Shown: positions 45,848 to 54,196, counted from the stretch's first letter. The stretch: DNA of 64,000 nucleotides from VRUE01 sp963708115 (GCA_963708115.1 CAVPRX010000001.1:620001-684000); one strand, 5' to 3'. The notes: generated by a model from the letters alone, not told the origin. A program made the numbers and translations.

Positions 45848-48268
45848 ATGGCCGCCACTGCAACCGATACCCCAGACGCTGCCGCGCAGGGCCTGAGCAG
45901 CAGCGAGGCAGCCAAGCGGTTGCGCAAGCTCGGCAGCCCGCCGGATAATTCCTCGCGCTCGGTCTCGAGCATCGTCGCCGGCAACGTCTTCACCCTCTTC
46001 AACGCGATCATCGGCGTCTTCTTCGTCCTCATCCTCTCCCTGGGGCTGATCGCCGACGCGATCTTCGGGGTGATCGCAATCATCAACTCCTACATCGGCA
46101 TCCGCCAGGAGCTGAAGGCGAAGAAGACCCTGGACGAGCTGGCCGTGCTGGTCGCGCCGCACGCCACCGCCATCCGCGATGGCGCCGAGGTCAGCCTGCT
46201 GGCCGAGGAGATCGTTCCCGGAGACGTGATCGCGATCGAGCCCGGCGACCAGCTGGTCGCCGACGGCGAGACGATCGCCAGCCGCGGCATGACGCTGGAC
46301 GAGTCGATGCTGACCGGCGAGGCCGACGGGATCCGCAAGGACGTCGGCGACCGGGCGCTGTCGGGCTCCTTCTGCGTCTCCGGCTCCGGCCGCTACCGGG
46401 TCGACGCGGTGCGCGAGGAGAGCTACGCGGGCAAGCTCGCCGGTGAGGCGAGGGCCTTCCGCCACCCACCCTCGCCCCTGCAGGCCGAGGTCAACCGGGT
46501 GATCGTCGCCTGCACCTGGGCGATGGCGCCCCTGGCCTTGCTGCTGCTGATCACCTTCCAGCTGCGCGGGACCGACGTGGTCGAGGCCGCGCAGACGGCA
46601 ACCGCCGGCCTGGTGACGCTGATCCCCGAGGGGATGGTGCTGCTGATGAGCGTCACCTTCGCCGTCGCCGCGGTGCGGCTGGCACGCAAAGACACGCTGG
46701 TGCAGCAGATGAGCGCCACCGAGAGCCTCGCCGCGGTCGACACGATCTGCGTCGACAAGACCGGCACCCTGACCGACGGCAAGCTGCGCCTGCTCGGGGT
46801 CGAGGTCGCCGAGGGGACCGACGTCGACGAGGCGACGGCGGCGCTGGGACGCTTCGCGGCAAGCGCCGGCGACCGCAACCGCACGCTGGAGACCGTCGCC
46901 GAGGCCTTCCCTTCGACGCCGGAGCGAGTCGGCGGCGAAGTCCCCTTCTCCTCGAAGTGGAAGTGGAGCGGGCTGCGGCTGGGCGGCGTCAGCTACGTGC
47001 TCGGGGCGCCGGACATCCTTGCCGAGAGCGGCGCGCTGACGCTGCCGCCGGGGCTCGCCCGCAAGCTGGAGGAGGAGACCGCGGCGGGCCGACGCGTGGT
47101 CGCCTTCGCGCAGTCAGGCGAGGCGCTGCCCGACGATCCGGCTCAGAGCCCGCCGCCGCGCCTGACCCCGGTCGCCCTCGTCGTGCTCGAGGAGACGCTG
47201 CGCGCCGACGCCGCCGAGACGATCGCCGCGATGCGCGAGGGCGACGTCGACCTGAAGCTGATCTCCGGCGACGCCCGAGCGACGGTGACCGCGGTCGCCT
47301 ACGCGGTCGGGGTGCCGGCCGACGCCGGCGTGATCGAGGGCTCGGAGCTGCCCGAGGATCCCGAGGGGCTGGCCGCGGCGGCGCTGGGCAACACGATCTT
47401 CTGCCGGATCGCACCGGAGCAGAAGAAGGCGCTGGTCGAGGCGCTGCGCGCCTCCGGCCGCTACACGGCGATGATCGGCGACGGGGTCAACGACGTACCA
47501 GCGCTGAAGCAGGCGCGGCTCGCGGTCGCGATGGGCTCGGGCACGCAGGTGACGAAGGGGGTCGCCGACGTGGTCCTGCTCAAAGACGAGTTCGCGCGGC
47601 TGCCCGAAGCGGTCTCCGAAGGACGGCGGATCGCCCGCAACATCCACCGCCTCGGCCGCCTCTACCTGACCAAGAGCGTCTACGCGGCGGCGCTGATCGT
47701 GCTCGTCGCCGTGCCCGGCTTCGCCTTCCCCTTCCTGCCTCGCCACCTCACCCTCGCCGCCTTCCTGACGATTGGCATCCCCTCGTTCGTGCTCGCCCTG
47801 GCGCCCTCGGACGGGCCGCTCTACCGGGGCCGCCTGCTGCGAGCGCTGGCGGCCTTCGCGGTGCCCGCCGGGCTGGCGACGGCGCTCGGCTCGATCCTCT
47901 GCTTCTTCCTCGTCGACACCGTCTTCGGCGGCTCGCTGGAGGCCGGCCGCACGGCGGCGACGACGACGCTGATCGTTCTCGGGCTCGCCTTCGTGCTGCT
48001 GCTCGAGCGCGGGCCCGGCCGCGAGCACATCGCGATCCAGAGCTACATGCTGGCGATGGTGGCGGGCCTCGGCGCCCTCTTCGCGCTGATCCTCGCGGCG
48101 GCGCCGGTGCGCGACTTCTTCGAGATGTCGCTGCTGACGGCGAGCCAGTGGTTCCTCGCCCTGCTCTGCTCGGCGGTAGGCCTGACGATCGCCAGCTTGC
48201 TCTGGCGGCTACCGCAGATCGAACGGCTCGAAACGCCGGGGTACGAACCTGTAGCCGACGACATCTGA
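45848..48268 (+). CDS. P-type cation-transporting ATPase (CtpE-like)
   Basis: 806 residues. The phosphorylation site is VDTICVDKTGTLTDGKLRL (DKTGT). The actuator loop is SMLTGEADGIRKDVGD (TGE), and the hinge is IGDGVNDVPALKQA (GDGxNDxPAL). The TM4 ion motif reads LVTLIPEGMVLLMSVTFAVA with PEGM, close to the PEGL of CtpE-type Ca2+ ATPases and unlike CPx heavy-metal pumps. No heavy-metal-binding domain lies at the N-terminus. Helices follow IHRLGRLYLTKSVYAAALIV through to the C-terminus. The transported ion is unknown; Ca2+ or Mg2+ is a guess from resemblance to mycobacterial CtpE. Confidence 0.92.
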   Translation: MAATATDTPDAAAQGLSSSEAAKRLRKLGSPPDNSSRSVSSIVAGNVFTLFNAIIGVFFVLILSLGLIADAIFGVIAIINSYIGIRQELKAKKTLDELAVLVAPHATAIRDGAEVSLLAEEIVPGDVIAIEPGDQLVADGETIASRGMTLDESMLTGEADGIRKDVGDRALSGSFCVSGSGRYRVDAVREESYAGKLAGEARAFRHPPSPLQAEVNRVIVACTWAMAPLALLLLITFQLRGTDVVEAAQTATAGLVTLIPEGMVLLMSVTFAVAAVRLARKDTLVQQMSATESLAAVDTICVDKTGTLTDGKLRLLGVEVAEGTDVDEATAALGRFAASAGDRNRTLETVAEAFPSTPERVGGEVPFSSKWKWSGLRLGGVSYVLGAPDILAESGALTLPPGLARKLEEETAAGRRVVAFAQSGEALPDDPAQSPPPRLTPVALVVLEETLRADAAETIAAMREGDVDLKLISGDARATVTAVAYAVGVPADAGVIEGSELPEDPEGLAAAALGNTIFCRIAPEQKKALVEALRASGRYTAMIGDGVNDVPALKQARLAVAMGSGTQVTKGVADVVLLKDEFARLPEAVSEGRRIARNIHRLGRLYLTKSVYAAALIVLVAVPGFAFPFLPRHLTLAAFLTIGIPSFVLALAPSDGPLYRGRLLRALAAFAVPAGLATALGSILCFFLVDTVFGGSLEAGRTAATTTLIVLGLAFVLLLERGPGREHIAIQSYMLAMVAGLGALFALILAAAPVRDFFEMSLLTASQWFLALLCSAVGLTIASLLWRLPQIERLETPGYEPVADDI

Positions 48269-48308
48269 TGCCTTTTGATGGCTATAGGGTCATAAAGGCA
48301 TCAGATGT
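48261..48308. terminator. Inverted repeat carrying both convergent stop codons
   Basis: A 15-base perfect stem ACATCTGATGCCTTT (48261-48275) pairs with 48294-48308, with a partly paired 18-base interior. The ATPase stop TGA is at 48266-48268 within the left arm; the stop of the gene on the other strand (48301-48303) is within the right arm. It serves both transcripts; T-runs on each strand follow the arms. Confidence 0.8.
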
Positions 48309-48843
48309 TGGGGTGAATCACTCGTAGGTCGCGTTCGGGGAAGGGCGAGGGGTCAGTGGTGCGGTCGAACTCGGCGAGGGCGTCGAGGGGAAGCTGCTCG
48401 AAGGCGCGGCGCACGGCGGCGCCATAGTCGCGACTGGCGAACGCATCGGCCTCCTCGATCCCTCGACGGCAGCGCTCGCGGGCGGCATCGAGCCCGATAT
48501 AGGTGAAGACGCGCCCCGGAGCGGTCCCTTCATACGACTCGGTGACCTCGACGCGCCGATAGTTGACCTCACGTGCGTCGAACTCCCGAAGCCGCTCCGC
48601 GTCGACCGGCAGCGCCAGCCCGTTTACCGTCGAACCTGACTGCTCGTAGATGTCGAGGTAGGCGACTCGGATCTTTGGCCTCTCACCGGTTGCGGGATCG
48701 AGCCAGTGCTTGGTCCCCTCCCCGCCTTCCCAGTTGTTCATCGCCACGCCCCAGCGCCGGCGGAATCCGTTCAGGCGGCCGGGTAGGGCATCGGTGTCGT
48801 CGAGCGCGACCAGCGAGGCGTAACCGAAGATGTAGTCGGTCAA
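48301..48843 (-). CDS. Gamma-glutamylcyclotransferase-like (ChaC/AIG2-type) protein
   Basis: The start is a TTG at 48841-48843 overlapping the thioesterase stop (TTGA). The N-terminus TDYIFGYASLVALDDTDALP carries the 'FGYGSL'-type motif that binds gamma-glutamyl in this fold. GRLNGFRRRWGVAMNN follows (the 'L.G.R..' strand), then WLDPATGERPKIRVAYLDIY and VNGLALPVDAERLREFDARE, in which the Glu of the E-R-Y segment (REVNYRRVEVTE) is the typical catalytic position. 180 residues. The enzyme could release 5-oxoproline from a gamma-glutamyl compound; the exact substrate is unknown. Last gene of the enoyl-CoA hydratase to monooxygenase chain. Confidence 0.75.
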   Translation of the reverse strand: MTDYIFGYASLVALDDTDALPGRLNGFRRRWGVAMNNWEGGEGTKHWLDPATGERPKIRVAYLDIYEQSGSTVNGLALPVDAERLREFDAREVNYRRVEVTESYEGTAPGRVFTYIGLDAARERCRRGIEEADAFASRDYGAAVRRAFEQLPLDALAEFDRTTDPSPFPERDLRVIHPNI

Positions 48844-49289
48844 GCCGGTGGTAAGACGAACTGGCTGACGATCAGATTCGCCGCCAGGCGGGGCTCGGTC
48901 TCCTCGCGGCGACGCTCCATCCTGACCTCGATCACGACCGTGCTCTTGCCGGTGTGGAGCGGCTCGGCGATGGCGACGATCTCGTCGCCGAGCAGGCCGG
49001 CGGCGAAGACGTTCAGCTTCAGCTCGATCGTGGTGAAGTTGTGGCCCGGCGGGATGACCCGGAAGGTCGCCCAGGCAGCGACAGTGTCGCCGAGCGCCGT
49101 CCAGACCCCTCCATGGACGAAGCCACCGGGGTGCAGGTGGCGCTTGTCGACGACGATCCGCCCGCGCGAGTGCGTGTCCTCGATCTCCAGCGGCTCGATC
49201 CCGAGGTCGCCCGGAAAGCTGCCGGGCAGGAAGGCGCGCGCGGTCTCCGGGGTGATTCGCGAGCTGGGGTGAGCAGGGGCGTCGCTCAT
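48840..49289 (-). CDS. PaaI-type hotdog-fold thioesterase
   Basis: 149 residues. HLHPGGFVHGGVWTALGDTV is the hallmark hotdog segment (HxxxxGxxHGGxxxALxD with catalytic Asp/Asn). FRVIPPGHNFTTIELKLNVF and IVAIAEPLHTGKSTVVIEVR follow. It cleaves acyl-CoA or aryl-CoA esters. Start ATG 49289 overlaps the end of the Baeyer-Villiger monooxygenase gene (ATGA) and its end overlaps the next gene (TTGA). Its place in the catabolic chain fits removal of CoA from ring-cleavage or side-chain products (inference). Confidence 0.88.
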   Translation of the reverse strand: MSDAPAHPSSRITPETARAFLPGSFPGDLGIEPLEIEDTHSRGRIVVDKRHLHPGGFVHGGVWTALGDTVAAWATFRVIPPGHNFTTIELKLNVFAAGLLGDEIVAIAEPLHTGKSTVVIEVRMERRREETEPRLAANLIVSQFVLPPA

Positions 49290-50758
49290 ACGGCCAGAGC
49301 GTATGCACCCGGCTGGAGCTTCGCCGTACGCCGCCGGTAGGTGGTCCACAGCCAGGGCCACTGCTGCGGATCGTTGCCGTTCTCGTCGACGTACCAGTTG
49401 GTGCAGCCGCTGTGCCAGACCGTGCCGGCGAGGGCGTCGCGCAGCTCGCGGTCGAAGTCCTCGGCCGCCTCGCGGCGCACCTCGATCCGGTTCGCCTCGG
49501 CGCGATCGAGCTCGGCCAGGGCGGCAATGACGTGGTCGACCCCGGCCTCGATCGTGTAGATGACCGAGCCGGTGCCGCCGTTCGTGTTCGGCCCGTAGAG
49601 CAGGAACATGTTGGGGAAGCCGGGAACGCTGAGGCCGAGGTACGCACGCGCCACCTCGGCCCACTCCGCCGTCAGCGCGCGGCCTTCGCGGCCCTCGATC
49701 TCCATCGGCGCGACGAAGCCGTGGGTGGCGAAGCCGGTGGCGAGCACGAGCACGTCGGCCGGACGCTCGAAGCCGGTCTCGTCGCGAACACCGCTCGGAG
49801 TCACCGCGGCGATGCGGTCGGTCACCAACTCGACGTTGGGCTTGGTCAGGGTCGGGTACCACTCGTCGGTGAGCATCATCCGCTTGCAACCGAACTCGTC
49901 GCTCGGCATCGCCTTGTCGCGCAGCTCCGGGTCCTCGATCGCCTGGGTGACCTGGCGCCGGCCGACGGCACGGAGGCCGGGCAGCAGCCACTGGTGGCGC
50001 GTCATCGCCGCCGCCCCGAACTCCATGAAACCCAGGATCGAGGCGCGGTCGAGGCGGCGCAATGCAGGGGCGCGCTTGAACAGCGCGTGCGCCCACTCCG
50101 GGTAGGCGTAGTCCATCTTCGGAAAGGTCCAGCCGGCCGAGCGCTGGTAGACGTCGAGCTGCCCGACGCTCGGCTGGATCGCCGGGACGACCTGAATCGC
50201 GCTGCAGCCGGTGCCGATCACAGCCACCTTCTTGCCGGCAAGGTCGACGTCGTGGCGCCACTCGGCGGTGTGAAAGGCGGGGCCGTCGAAGCTCTCCAGG
50301 CCCGGGATCGCCGGCGTTTTGGGGACCGAGAGCTGGCCGCAGGCGGTCAGCAGGATCTCGGCCTCATGCGACCCGGCGCTGGTCTCGAGCCTCCACCTGG
50401 CGCGCTCCTCGTCCCAGCGGGCGCTCTTCACCCCGGTGCCGGTGCGGATCCTGTCGAGCACGCCGAAGCGCCGCGCCACCCCCTCCACGTAGGCCTGGAT
50501 CTCCGCCTGCGGCGCGTAGCGGCGCGACCAGCGGTTGGGCGCGAAGGAGAACTCGTAGAGGTGCGACGGCACGTCGCAGGCAGCACCGGGATAGGTGTTG
50601 TGGTTCCAGACGCCGCCGACTCGCTCGCCCTTCTCGAAGACGGTCACGTCCTCGTAGCCGGCCCGCTGCAGCATCACCGCCGCGCCAACCCCGCCGAAGC
50701 CGCCGCCGACGACGGCGATCGAGCGCGAGCGAGCCGGCGCTCCGTTGCTAGTTGACAT
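49286..50758 (-). CDS. Flavin-containing (Baeyer-Villiger type) monooxygenase
   Basis: About 490 residues from the ATG at 50756-50758. The FAD fold is SIAVVGGGFGGVGAAVMLQR, followed by VFEKGERVGGVWNHNTYPGA and ACDVPSHLYEFSFAPNRWSR, which is the GG-W-N-T-Y-P-G-C/A-D-P-S pattern of BVMOs. The BVMO fingerprint FxGxxxHTxxWP appears as FDGPAFHTAEWRHDVDLAGK. The NADPH fold is KVAVIGTGCSAIQVVPAIQP, and VLVLATGFATHGFV closes. It could oxidise ketones to esters. It overlaps the upstream crotonase gene by 11 bases and the downstream thioesterase gene by 4. Confidence 0.92.
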   Translation of the reverse strand: MSTSNGAPARSRSIAVVGGGFGGVGAAVMLQRAGYEDVTVFEKGERVGGVWNHNTYPGAACDVPSHLYEFSFAPNRWSRRYAPQAEIQAYVEGVARRFGVLDRIRTGTGVKSARWDEERARWRLETSAGSHEAEILLTACGQLSVPKTPAIPGLESFDGPAFHTAEWRHDVDLAGKKVAVIGTGCSAIQVVPAIQPSVGQLDVYQRSAGWTFPKMDYAYPEWAHALFKRAPALRRLDRASILGFMEFGAAAMTRHQWLLPGLRAVGRRQVTQAIEDPELRDKAMPSDEFGCKRMMLTDEWYPTLTKPNVELVTDRIAAVTPSGVRDETGFERPADVLVLATGFATHGFVAPMEIEGREGRALTAEWAEVARAYLGLSVPGFPNMFLLYGPNTNGGTGSVIYTIEAGVDHVIAALAELDRAEANRIEVRREAAEDFDRELRDALAGTVWHSGCTNWYVDENGNDPQQWPWLWTTYRRRTAKLQPGAYALAV

Positions 50759-51662
50759 CCGAGCCCCCCGGGCCGTAGTCGCCGAATGGCTCGTCGCGCT
50801 GCCGCACCGCCTCCTTGAAGCCGCCCTCGGCGGCGCGGCGAACGAAGTCGTGACCCTCCTCGGTGTGGCGGGCGACGCCGTCGAAGAAGGTGCCAAGCAG
50901 CTGCGTCTGGTGCAGGCCCTGTGCATAAAGCGACTGGTTGACGAGCATCTTCATCATCACGAGCTGATTGATCGGCATTCGCGCGACGCGCTCCAGCAGC
51001 GCCTCGAAGCGCTCGTCGAGCTCCGCGGGCGGTGCCGCCTCGGTCGCCAGCCCCCACTCCGCCGCCTGCTCGCCGCTCAGCGAGTCGCCGGTCAGCAGCA
51101 GCCGCTTGGCCCGCATCGGGCCGAGCCGCGCCGCCCACATCGCCGTCGTCGGTGAGCCCCAGACGCGGGCCGGCGGGTAGCCGATCTTGGCGTCGGCGGC
51201 GATCACGAGCAGGTCGGAGCAGAGCGCCATGTCGGTGCCGCCGGCGACGCAGTAGCCGTGCACCTTGCAGAGCACCGGCTTCTCGGAATGGAAGAGGCTC
51301 ATGAAGCCGCGCACGTTGCGCGACATGAACTGGAAGTCGGTGACCGGGTCCCAGTTGGACTCCGGCGCGTGGTTGGCGCCGATCGTCGCCGGGTCGACGG
51401 GCGAGCCGGGCGGCGCCTCGACGCCGCCGAGCCCGCTCATGTCGCCCTCGGCCGAAGCGACCAGGTCATAGCCACCGCAGAAGCCCGTGCCGTTGCCGGC
51501 GAGGGCGATGACGTGGACCGCGGGGTCGAGGTTGGCCCGCTCGACGCAAGCGGCGATCTCAGCCGGCATCCGCGGCACGATCCCGTTGCCGCGCTCGGGC
51601 CGGTCCAGGGTGATGCGGGCGACCCGATCGCCGGTCTCATAGGTGAGCGTCGTCAGGTCCAT
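50748..51662 (-). CDS. Enoyl-CoA hydratase/isomerase (crotonase family)
   Basis: 304 residues. RVARITLDRPERGNGIVPRM opens the crotonase fold. HVIALAGNGTGFCGGYDLVA is the first oxyanion-hole strand (GxGxxFCxGxDL). CKVHGYCVAGGTDMALCSDL is the second. IGYPPARVWGSPTTAMWAAR takes the place of the usual E/D-containing helix entry. The catalytic Glu pair of mitochondrial-type hydratase is not evident (Gly/Ala-rich at that place), so isomerase or hydrolase activity is as likely. Start ATG 51662 follows a terminator, so this gene heads the crotonase-BVMO-thioesterase-cyclotransferase chain. Confidence 0.9.
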   Translation of the reverse strand: MDLTTLTYETGDRVARITLDRPERGNGIVPRMPAEIAACVERANLDPAVHVIALAGNGTGFCGGYDLVASAEGDMSGLGGVEAPPGSPVDPATIGANHAPESNWDPVTDFQFMSRNVRGFMSLFHSEKPVLCKVHGYCVAGGTDMALCSDLLVIAADAKIGYPPARVWGSPTTAMWAARLGPMRAKRLLLTGDSLSGEQAAEWGLATEAAPPAELDERFEALLERVARMPINQLVMMKMLVNQSLYAQGLHQTQLLGTFFDGVARHTEEGHDFVRRAAEGGFKEAVRQRDEPFGDYGPGGSDVN

Positions 51663-51673
51663 GAATCCTCGCC

Positions 51674-51710
51674 GGGCGCGTTACTGACGCTATGCGTGAG
51701 TAACGCGCCC
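51674..51710 (-). terminator. Hairpin downstream of the thiolase gene
   Basis: A 12-base perfect stem GGGCGCGTTACT (51674-51685) pairs with 51699-51710, with an inner 4-base stem ACGC/GCGT. It lies between the thiolase stop (51719) and the next minus-strand gene start (51662), so it can end thiolase transcription and separate it from the crotonase operon. Confidence 0.7.
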
Positions 51711-51718
51711 CACAGCTC

Positions 51719-52879
51719 TCAGTTCATCCGCTCCACGAGCATCGCCTTGCCCTGACCTCCTGCCACGCACATGGTCTCGATGCCGACCTGGTGGTCGTCG
51801 GTCTCCATCACGTTGAGCAGGGTGCCCATCATGCGGGCGCCGGTCATTCCGAAGGGGTGACCGAGGGCGATCGCGCCGCCGTGCGTGTTGAGCTTCTCGA
51901 CCGGGATGTCGCACTCGTCCATGATCGGGATCACCTGGGCCGCGAAGGCCTCATTGAGCTCGACCGTGCCGACGTCCTCCATCGTCATCCCCGACCGCTC
52001 CAGCACCTTCTTGATCGCGCCGATCGGTGCGACGCCCATGTACTCGGGCTCGTTGCCGAAGGTGGCGGCGGTGACGATGCGGGCGCGCGGGGTCAGGCCC
52101 AGCTCCTTGGCCTTGGTGTCGCTCATCAGCAGCACCGCGGCGGCGCCGTCGTTGAGCGGGCAGGAGTTGCCGGCGGTGACGCCACCGCCGCCGAAGGACT
52201 CTTCAAGCTGGGAGAGCTTCTCCAGCGTCGAGGAGGCGCGCGGTCCGTCGTCCTTGGCGACCTCGGTGCCGTCGGGCAGGGTGACCGGGACGATCTCGCG
52301 ATCGAAGAAGCCGTCCTCCTGGGACTGCACGGCGAGTTCCTGGGAGCGCTGCGCGAACTTGTCCATGTCGGCGCGGCTGACCTCGTATTTTTCGGCGACG
52401 TTGACCGCGGTCTTGCCCATCTCGATGTAGGCGTTGGGCTGGCCGTCGTTGCCCTGCAGGTTCTCGTTCTGGTCGGCGGCGCCGGCCGGCTCGGTGCGCT
52501 CGTTGTAGCGGCTCACCCACTCGACCCCGGCGGCGATGTAGACGTCGCCCTCGCCGGCCTTGATCGCATTGCCGGCGTGGCGGATCGCGTCGAGGCTGGA
52601 GGAGCAGTAGCGGGAGACGGTGACGCCGTTGACCTCTTTGGGCAGCTTCTCGGAGAGCAGGCTGACGATGCGGCCGATGTTGAAGGCCTGCAGGCCCTGC
52701 GGCATGCCGCAACCGCAGAAGAGGTCTTCGACCGAGGCGGGGTCGACCTCCGGATTGCGCTCGAGCAGCTGGTCGACCACGTAGGCGCCCATCTCGTCGG
52801 GGCGCAACTGGGCCAGCGAGCCCTTGAAGGCACGGCCGATCGGCGTGCGGATGGTGTCGACGATCACTGCCTCGGGCAT
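51719..52879 (-). CDS. Acetyl-CoA acyltransferase (thiolase)
   Basis: Degradative-type thiolase of 386 residues. Motifs: AVIVDTIRTPIGRAFKGSLA at the start, the nucleophile Cys in VSRYCSSSLDAIRHAGNAIK, LNDGAAAVLLMS, VELNEAFAAQ, the active-site His in THGGAIALGHPFGMTGARMM, and the second Cys in MCVAGGQGKAMLVE. It cleaves 3-ketoacyl-CoA in beta-oxidation, and may work with the hydratase-dehydrogenase fusion at 21-23 kb. AAGGAGA before the ATG. No partner hydratase is in the same operon; a terminator follows. Confidence 0.95.
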   Translation of the reverse strand: MPEAVIVDTIRTPIGRAFKGSLAQLRPDEMGAYVVDQLLERNPEVDPASVEDLFCGCGMPQGLQAFNIGRIVSLLSEKLPKEVNGVTVSRYCSSSLDAIRHAGNAIKAGEGDVYIAAGVEWVSRYNERTEPAGAADQNENLQGNDGQPNAYIEMGKTAVNVAEKYEVSRADMDKFAQRSQELAVQSQEDGFFDREIVPVTLPDGTEVAKDDGPRASSTLEKLSQLEESFGGGGVTAGNSCPLNDGAAAVLLMSDTKAKELGLTPRARIVTAATFGNEPEYMGVAPIGAIKKVLERSGMTMEDVGTVELNEAFAAQVIPIMDECDIPVEKLNTHGGAIALGHPFGMTGARMMGTLLNVMETDDHQVGIETMCVAGGQGKAMLVERMN

Positions 52880-52957
52880 ACGTGGCTCTCCTTGGATATC
52901 GGGATGGGAAGTGCGGACCGCAGGGTATTTGACCCGGCAGCCCGGCGCCGTTCTCGA

Positions 52958-53127
52958 CTAGAGCCTCGACCGAAATTAGCGCGAGGCCGGGGAGGTCGAT
53001 GACCAAGCGGGGCGGTCACGACACGACTCCCGCATAGCAGCGCTATGCGGGATGTCGGGGCGGGGCCGTATCCGTGCAGTGTCATTCGGCCTCATCCGGA
53101 CCGCGATCATTTCGGTCGAGGCTCTAG
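52958..53127. repeat. Long inverted repeat with inner hairpin in a divergent intergenic region
   Basis: Perfect 19-base arms, CTAGAGCCTCGACCGAAAT at 52958-52976 and its complement at 53109-53127, are 132 bases apart. Inside lies the hairpin CCCGCATAGC-agc-GCTATGCGGG at 53029-53051, extended by CGACA/TGTCG. The right arm ends 9 bases before the ATG of the next plus-strand gene. I see no coding sense. It could be a structured RNA, an operator pair allowing looping, or a small mobile repeat. Confidence 0.7.
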
Positions 53128-53136
53128 ATTGAAGCG

Positions 53137-53580
53137 ATGTCGCTGGAGGGGTTGAGGGCATGGATCGGCGAGGTCGAGCGCAAGCTCGCCAAGCGCACGC
53201 GCGTCTTCCTCGTCCTCACCGTGATCGCGATCGGCATCGCCGGCGCCGCGGTCTACCTGGCGATCGACGCCCGCGAAAGCTCGGTCAGCGAAAGCGACGT
53301 GCAGGCACTGCAGCAGCAACTCGAAACGCGCATTGACGCACTCGGCGCGACGACGGCGACGCCGCCGGACGAACCGGAAGTCGTGCCAGAGCAGGAAACC
53401 GCACCTGCGCCGAAACCAGCGCCGGAAACCAGCCCCGAGGGAGGCAAGAAGGACGAAGGCGGCGACACTGGAGACGCGACCGGCAGCGTCCCCAACGGGG
53501 CGACCGGCGGCGACGCAAGCGCCGCCCAGCTGCAGGAATTGGTCGAAAAGGCCAAAGAACAGACCCCCCAAGACAAGTAG
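53137..53580 (+). CDS. Single-pass membrane protein with a Pro/Glu-rich tail, unknown function
   Basis: 147 residues. SLEGLRAWIGEVERKLAKRT is a basic amphipathic N-terminus, followed by one transmembrane helix VFLVLTVIAIGIAGAAVYLA. A short coiled coil (SESDVQALQQQLETRIDALG) follows. The rest is low-complexity: PPDEPEVVPEQETAPAPKPA, then Gly/Asp-rich, ending LQELVEKAKEQTPQDK. The layout (coiled coil next to a single membrane helix) echoes the small coiled-coil proteins just downstream, though the order is reversed. No family recognised. Confidence 0.6.
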   Translation: MSLEGLRAWIGEVERKLAKRTRVFLVLTVIAIGIAGAAVYLAIDARESSVSESDVQALQQQLETRIDALGATTATPPDEPEVVPEQETAPAPKPAPETSPEGGKKDEGGDTGDATGSVPNGATGGDASAAQLQELVEKAKEQTPQDK

Positions 53581-53701
53581 CAGCTTGTGCTTATTGGCAC
53601 GTTCGTGCCTGGAGGTCGTCCCCACTCTGCGTTACATTCGCCGCAATCCACCTCGCGCCCAGCGTGAGTCTTGCCGGGATCGGCAACGAAAGGAGACCCC
53701 C

Positions 53702-53848
53702 ATGCCCGAGGGTTACTGCGTCAAAGAGCGCAAGAAGGTTGAGATCCAGGACGCCAAACAGGTGACGATGAAAAACGGTCGCCCCGCGATACAAGGCGTC
53801 TGCCCCGACTGTGGCACCAAAATCTTCAAGATCGGCAAACTCGAGTAG
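53702..53848 (+). CDS. DUF5679-like small protein
   Basis: 48 residues: MPEGYCVKERKKVEIQDAKQ, VTMKNGRPAIQGVCPDCGTK, IFKIGKLE. One Cys lies near the start and a CxxC near the end, a potential metal site. This is the standard form of a short family found across actinobacteria and archaea, with a strong Shine-Dalgarno AAAGGAG 6 bases before the ATG. The function is unknown; family members are often described as possibly binding nucleic acid or metal. Confidence 0.8.
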   Translation: MPEGYCVKERKKVEIQDAKQVTMKNGRPAIQGVCPDCGTKIFKIGKLE

Positions 53849-53883
53849 GCCAGCGAGGCGGCGCCGTCGGGGAGCGTCGCCTT

Positions 53884-54081
53884 TTACAGCTGTGTCGCGA
53901 TCACCCCGATCAGCCCGATCAAAGCAGCGATGATGGCGCCGCTGAACACAAGCAGCGCTAGCTGCAGTGCGGCGAATCGATCCTCAAGTCGATCCAGTCG
54001 CCCATCGATCGCATCGAAGCGCTGATCGGTGTGCCTCGCGAATTCATCCATCCGTTCGTCGGTCCAGCCCATGCGATACAT
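53884..54081 (-). CDS. Small coiled-coil tail-anchored protein (paralog 1)
   Basis: 65 residues from the ATG at 54079-54081: MYRMGWTDERMDEFARHTDQ, heptads RFDAIDGRLDRLEDRFAALQ, then one C-terminal hydrophobic helix LALLVFSGAIIAALIGLIGV and IATQL. It shares its first 20 residues almost exactly with the protein at 55749-56033. The predicted topology is a cytoplasmic coiled coil with a tail anchor. A GTTCTGTCTACG motif lies 10-23 bases before the start. It is one of three such genes around the sigma factor. Confidence 0.65.
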   Translation of the reverse strand: MYRMGWTDERMDEFARHTDQRFDAIDGRLDRLEDRFAALQLALLVFSGAIIAALIGLIGVIATQL

Positions 54082-54090
54082 GATCGCAGA

Positions 54091-54104
54091 AGCGTAGACA
54101 GAAC
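54091..54104 (-). promoter_or_regulatory. Shared motif upstream of paralog 1
   Basis: On the minus strand GTTCTGTCTACGCT, ending 10 bases before the ATG. It matches GTTTTGTCTACAAT upstream of the other two coiled-coil genes (12 of 14 bases at most; the core GTTyTGTCTAC is identical). Probably a promoter element; see the finding on this module. Confidence 0.45.
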
Positions 54105-54196
54105 GATGCGCGCGAGTGGTGCGCCAAATCAAAATCTTCTGCTTGCGCTTTGTGCCTTAACTACGGCAAGCGGGTGATGAAATCGGCTGCCTGGCG

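Noticed and set aside
48301..48843. Calling the cyclotransferase-like gene EgtC of the ergothioneine pathway
   Set aside because: EgtC is an amidotransferase-fold enzyme and would be expected near egtB; this protein has a gamma-glutamylcyclotransferase-type start and lies 8 kb away in a catabolic chain.
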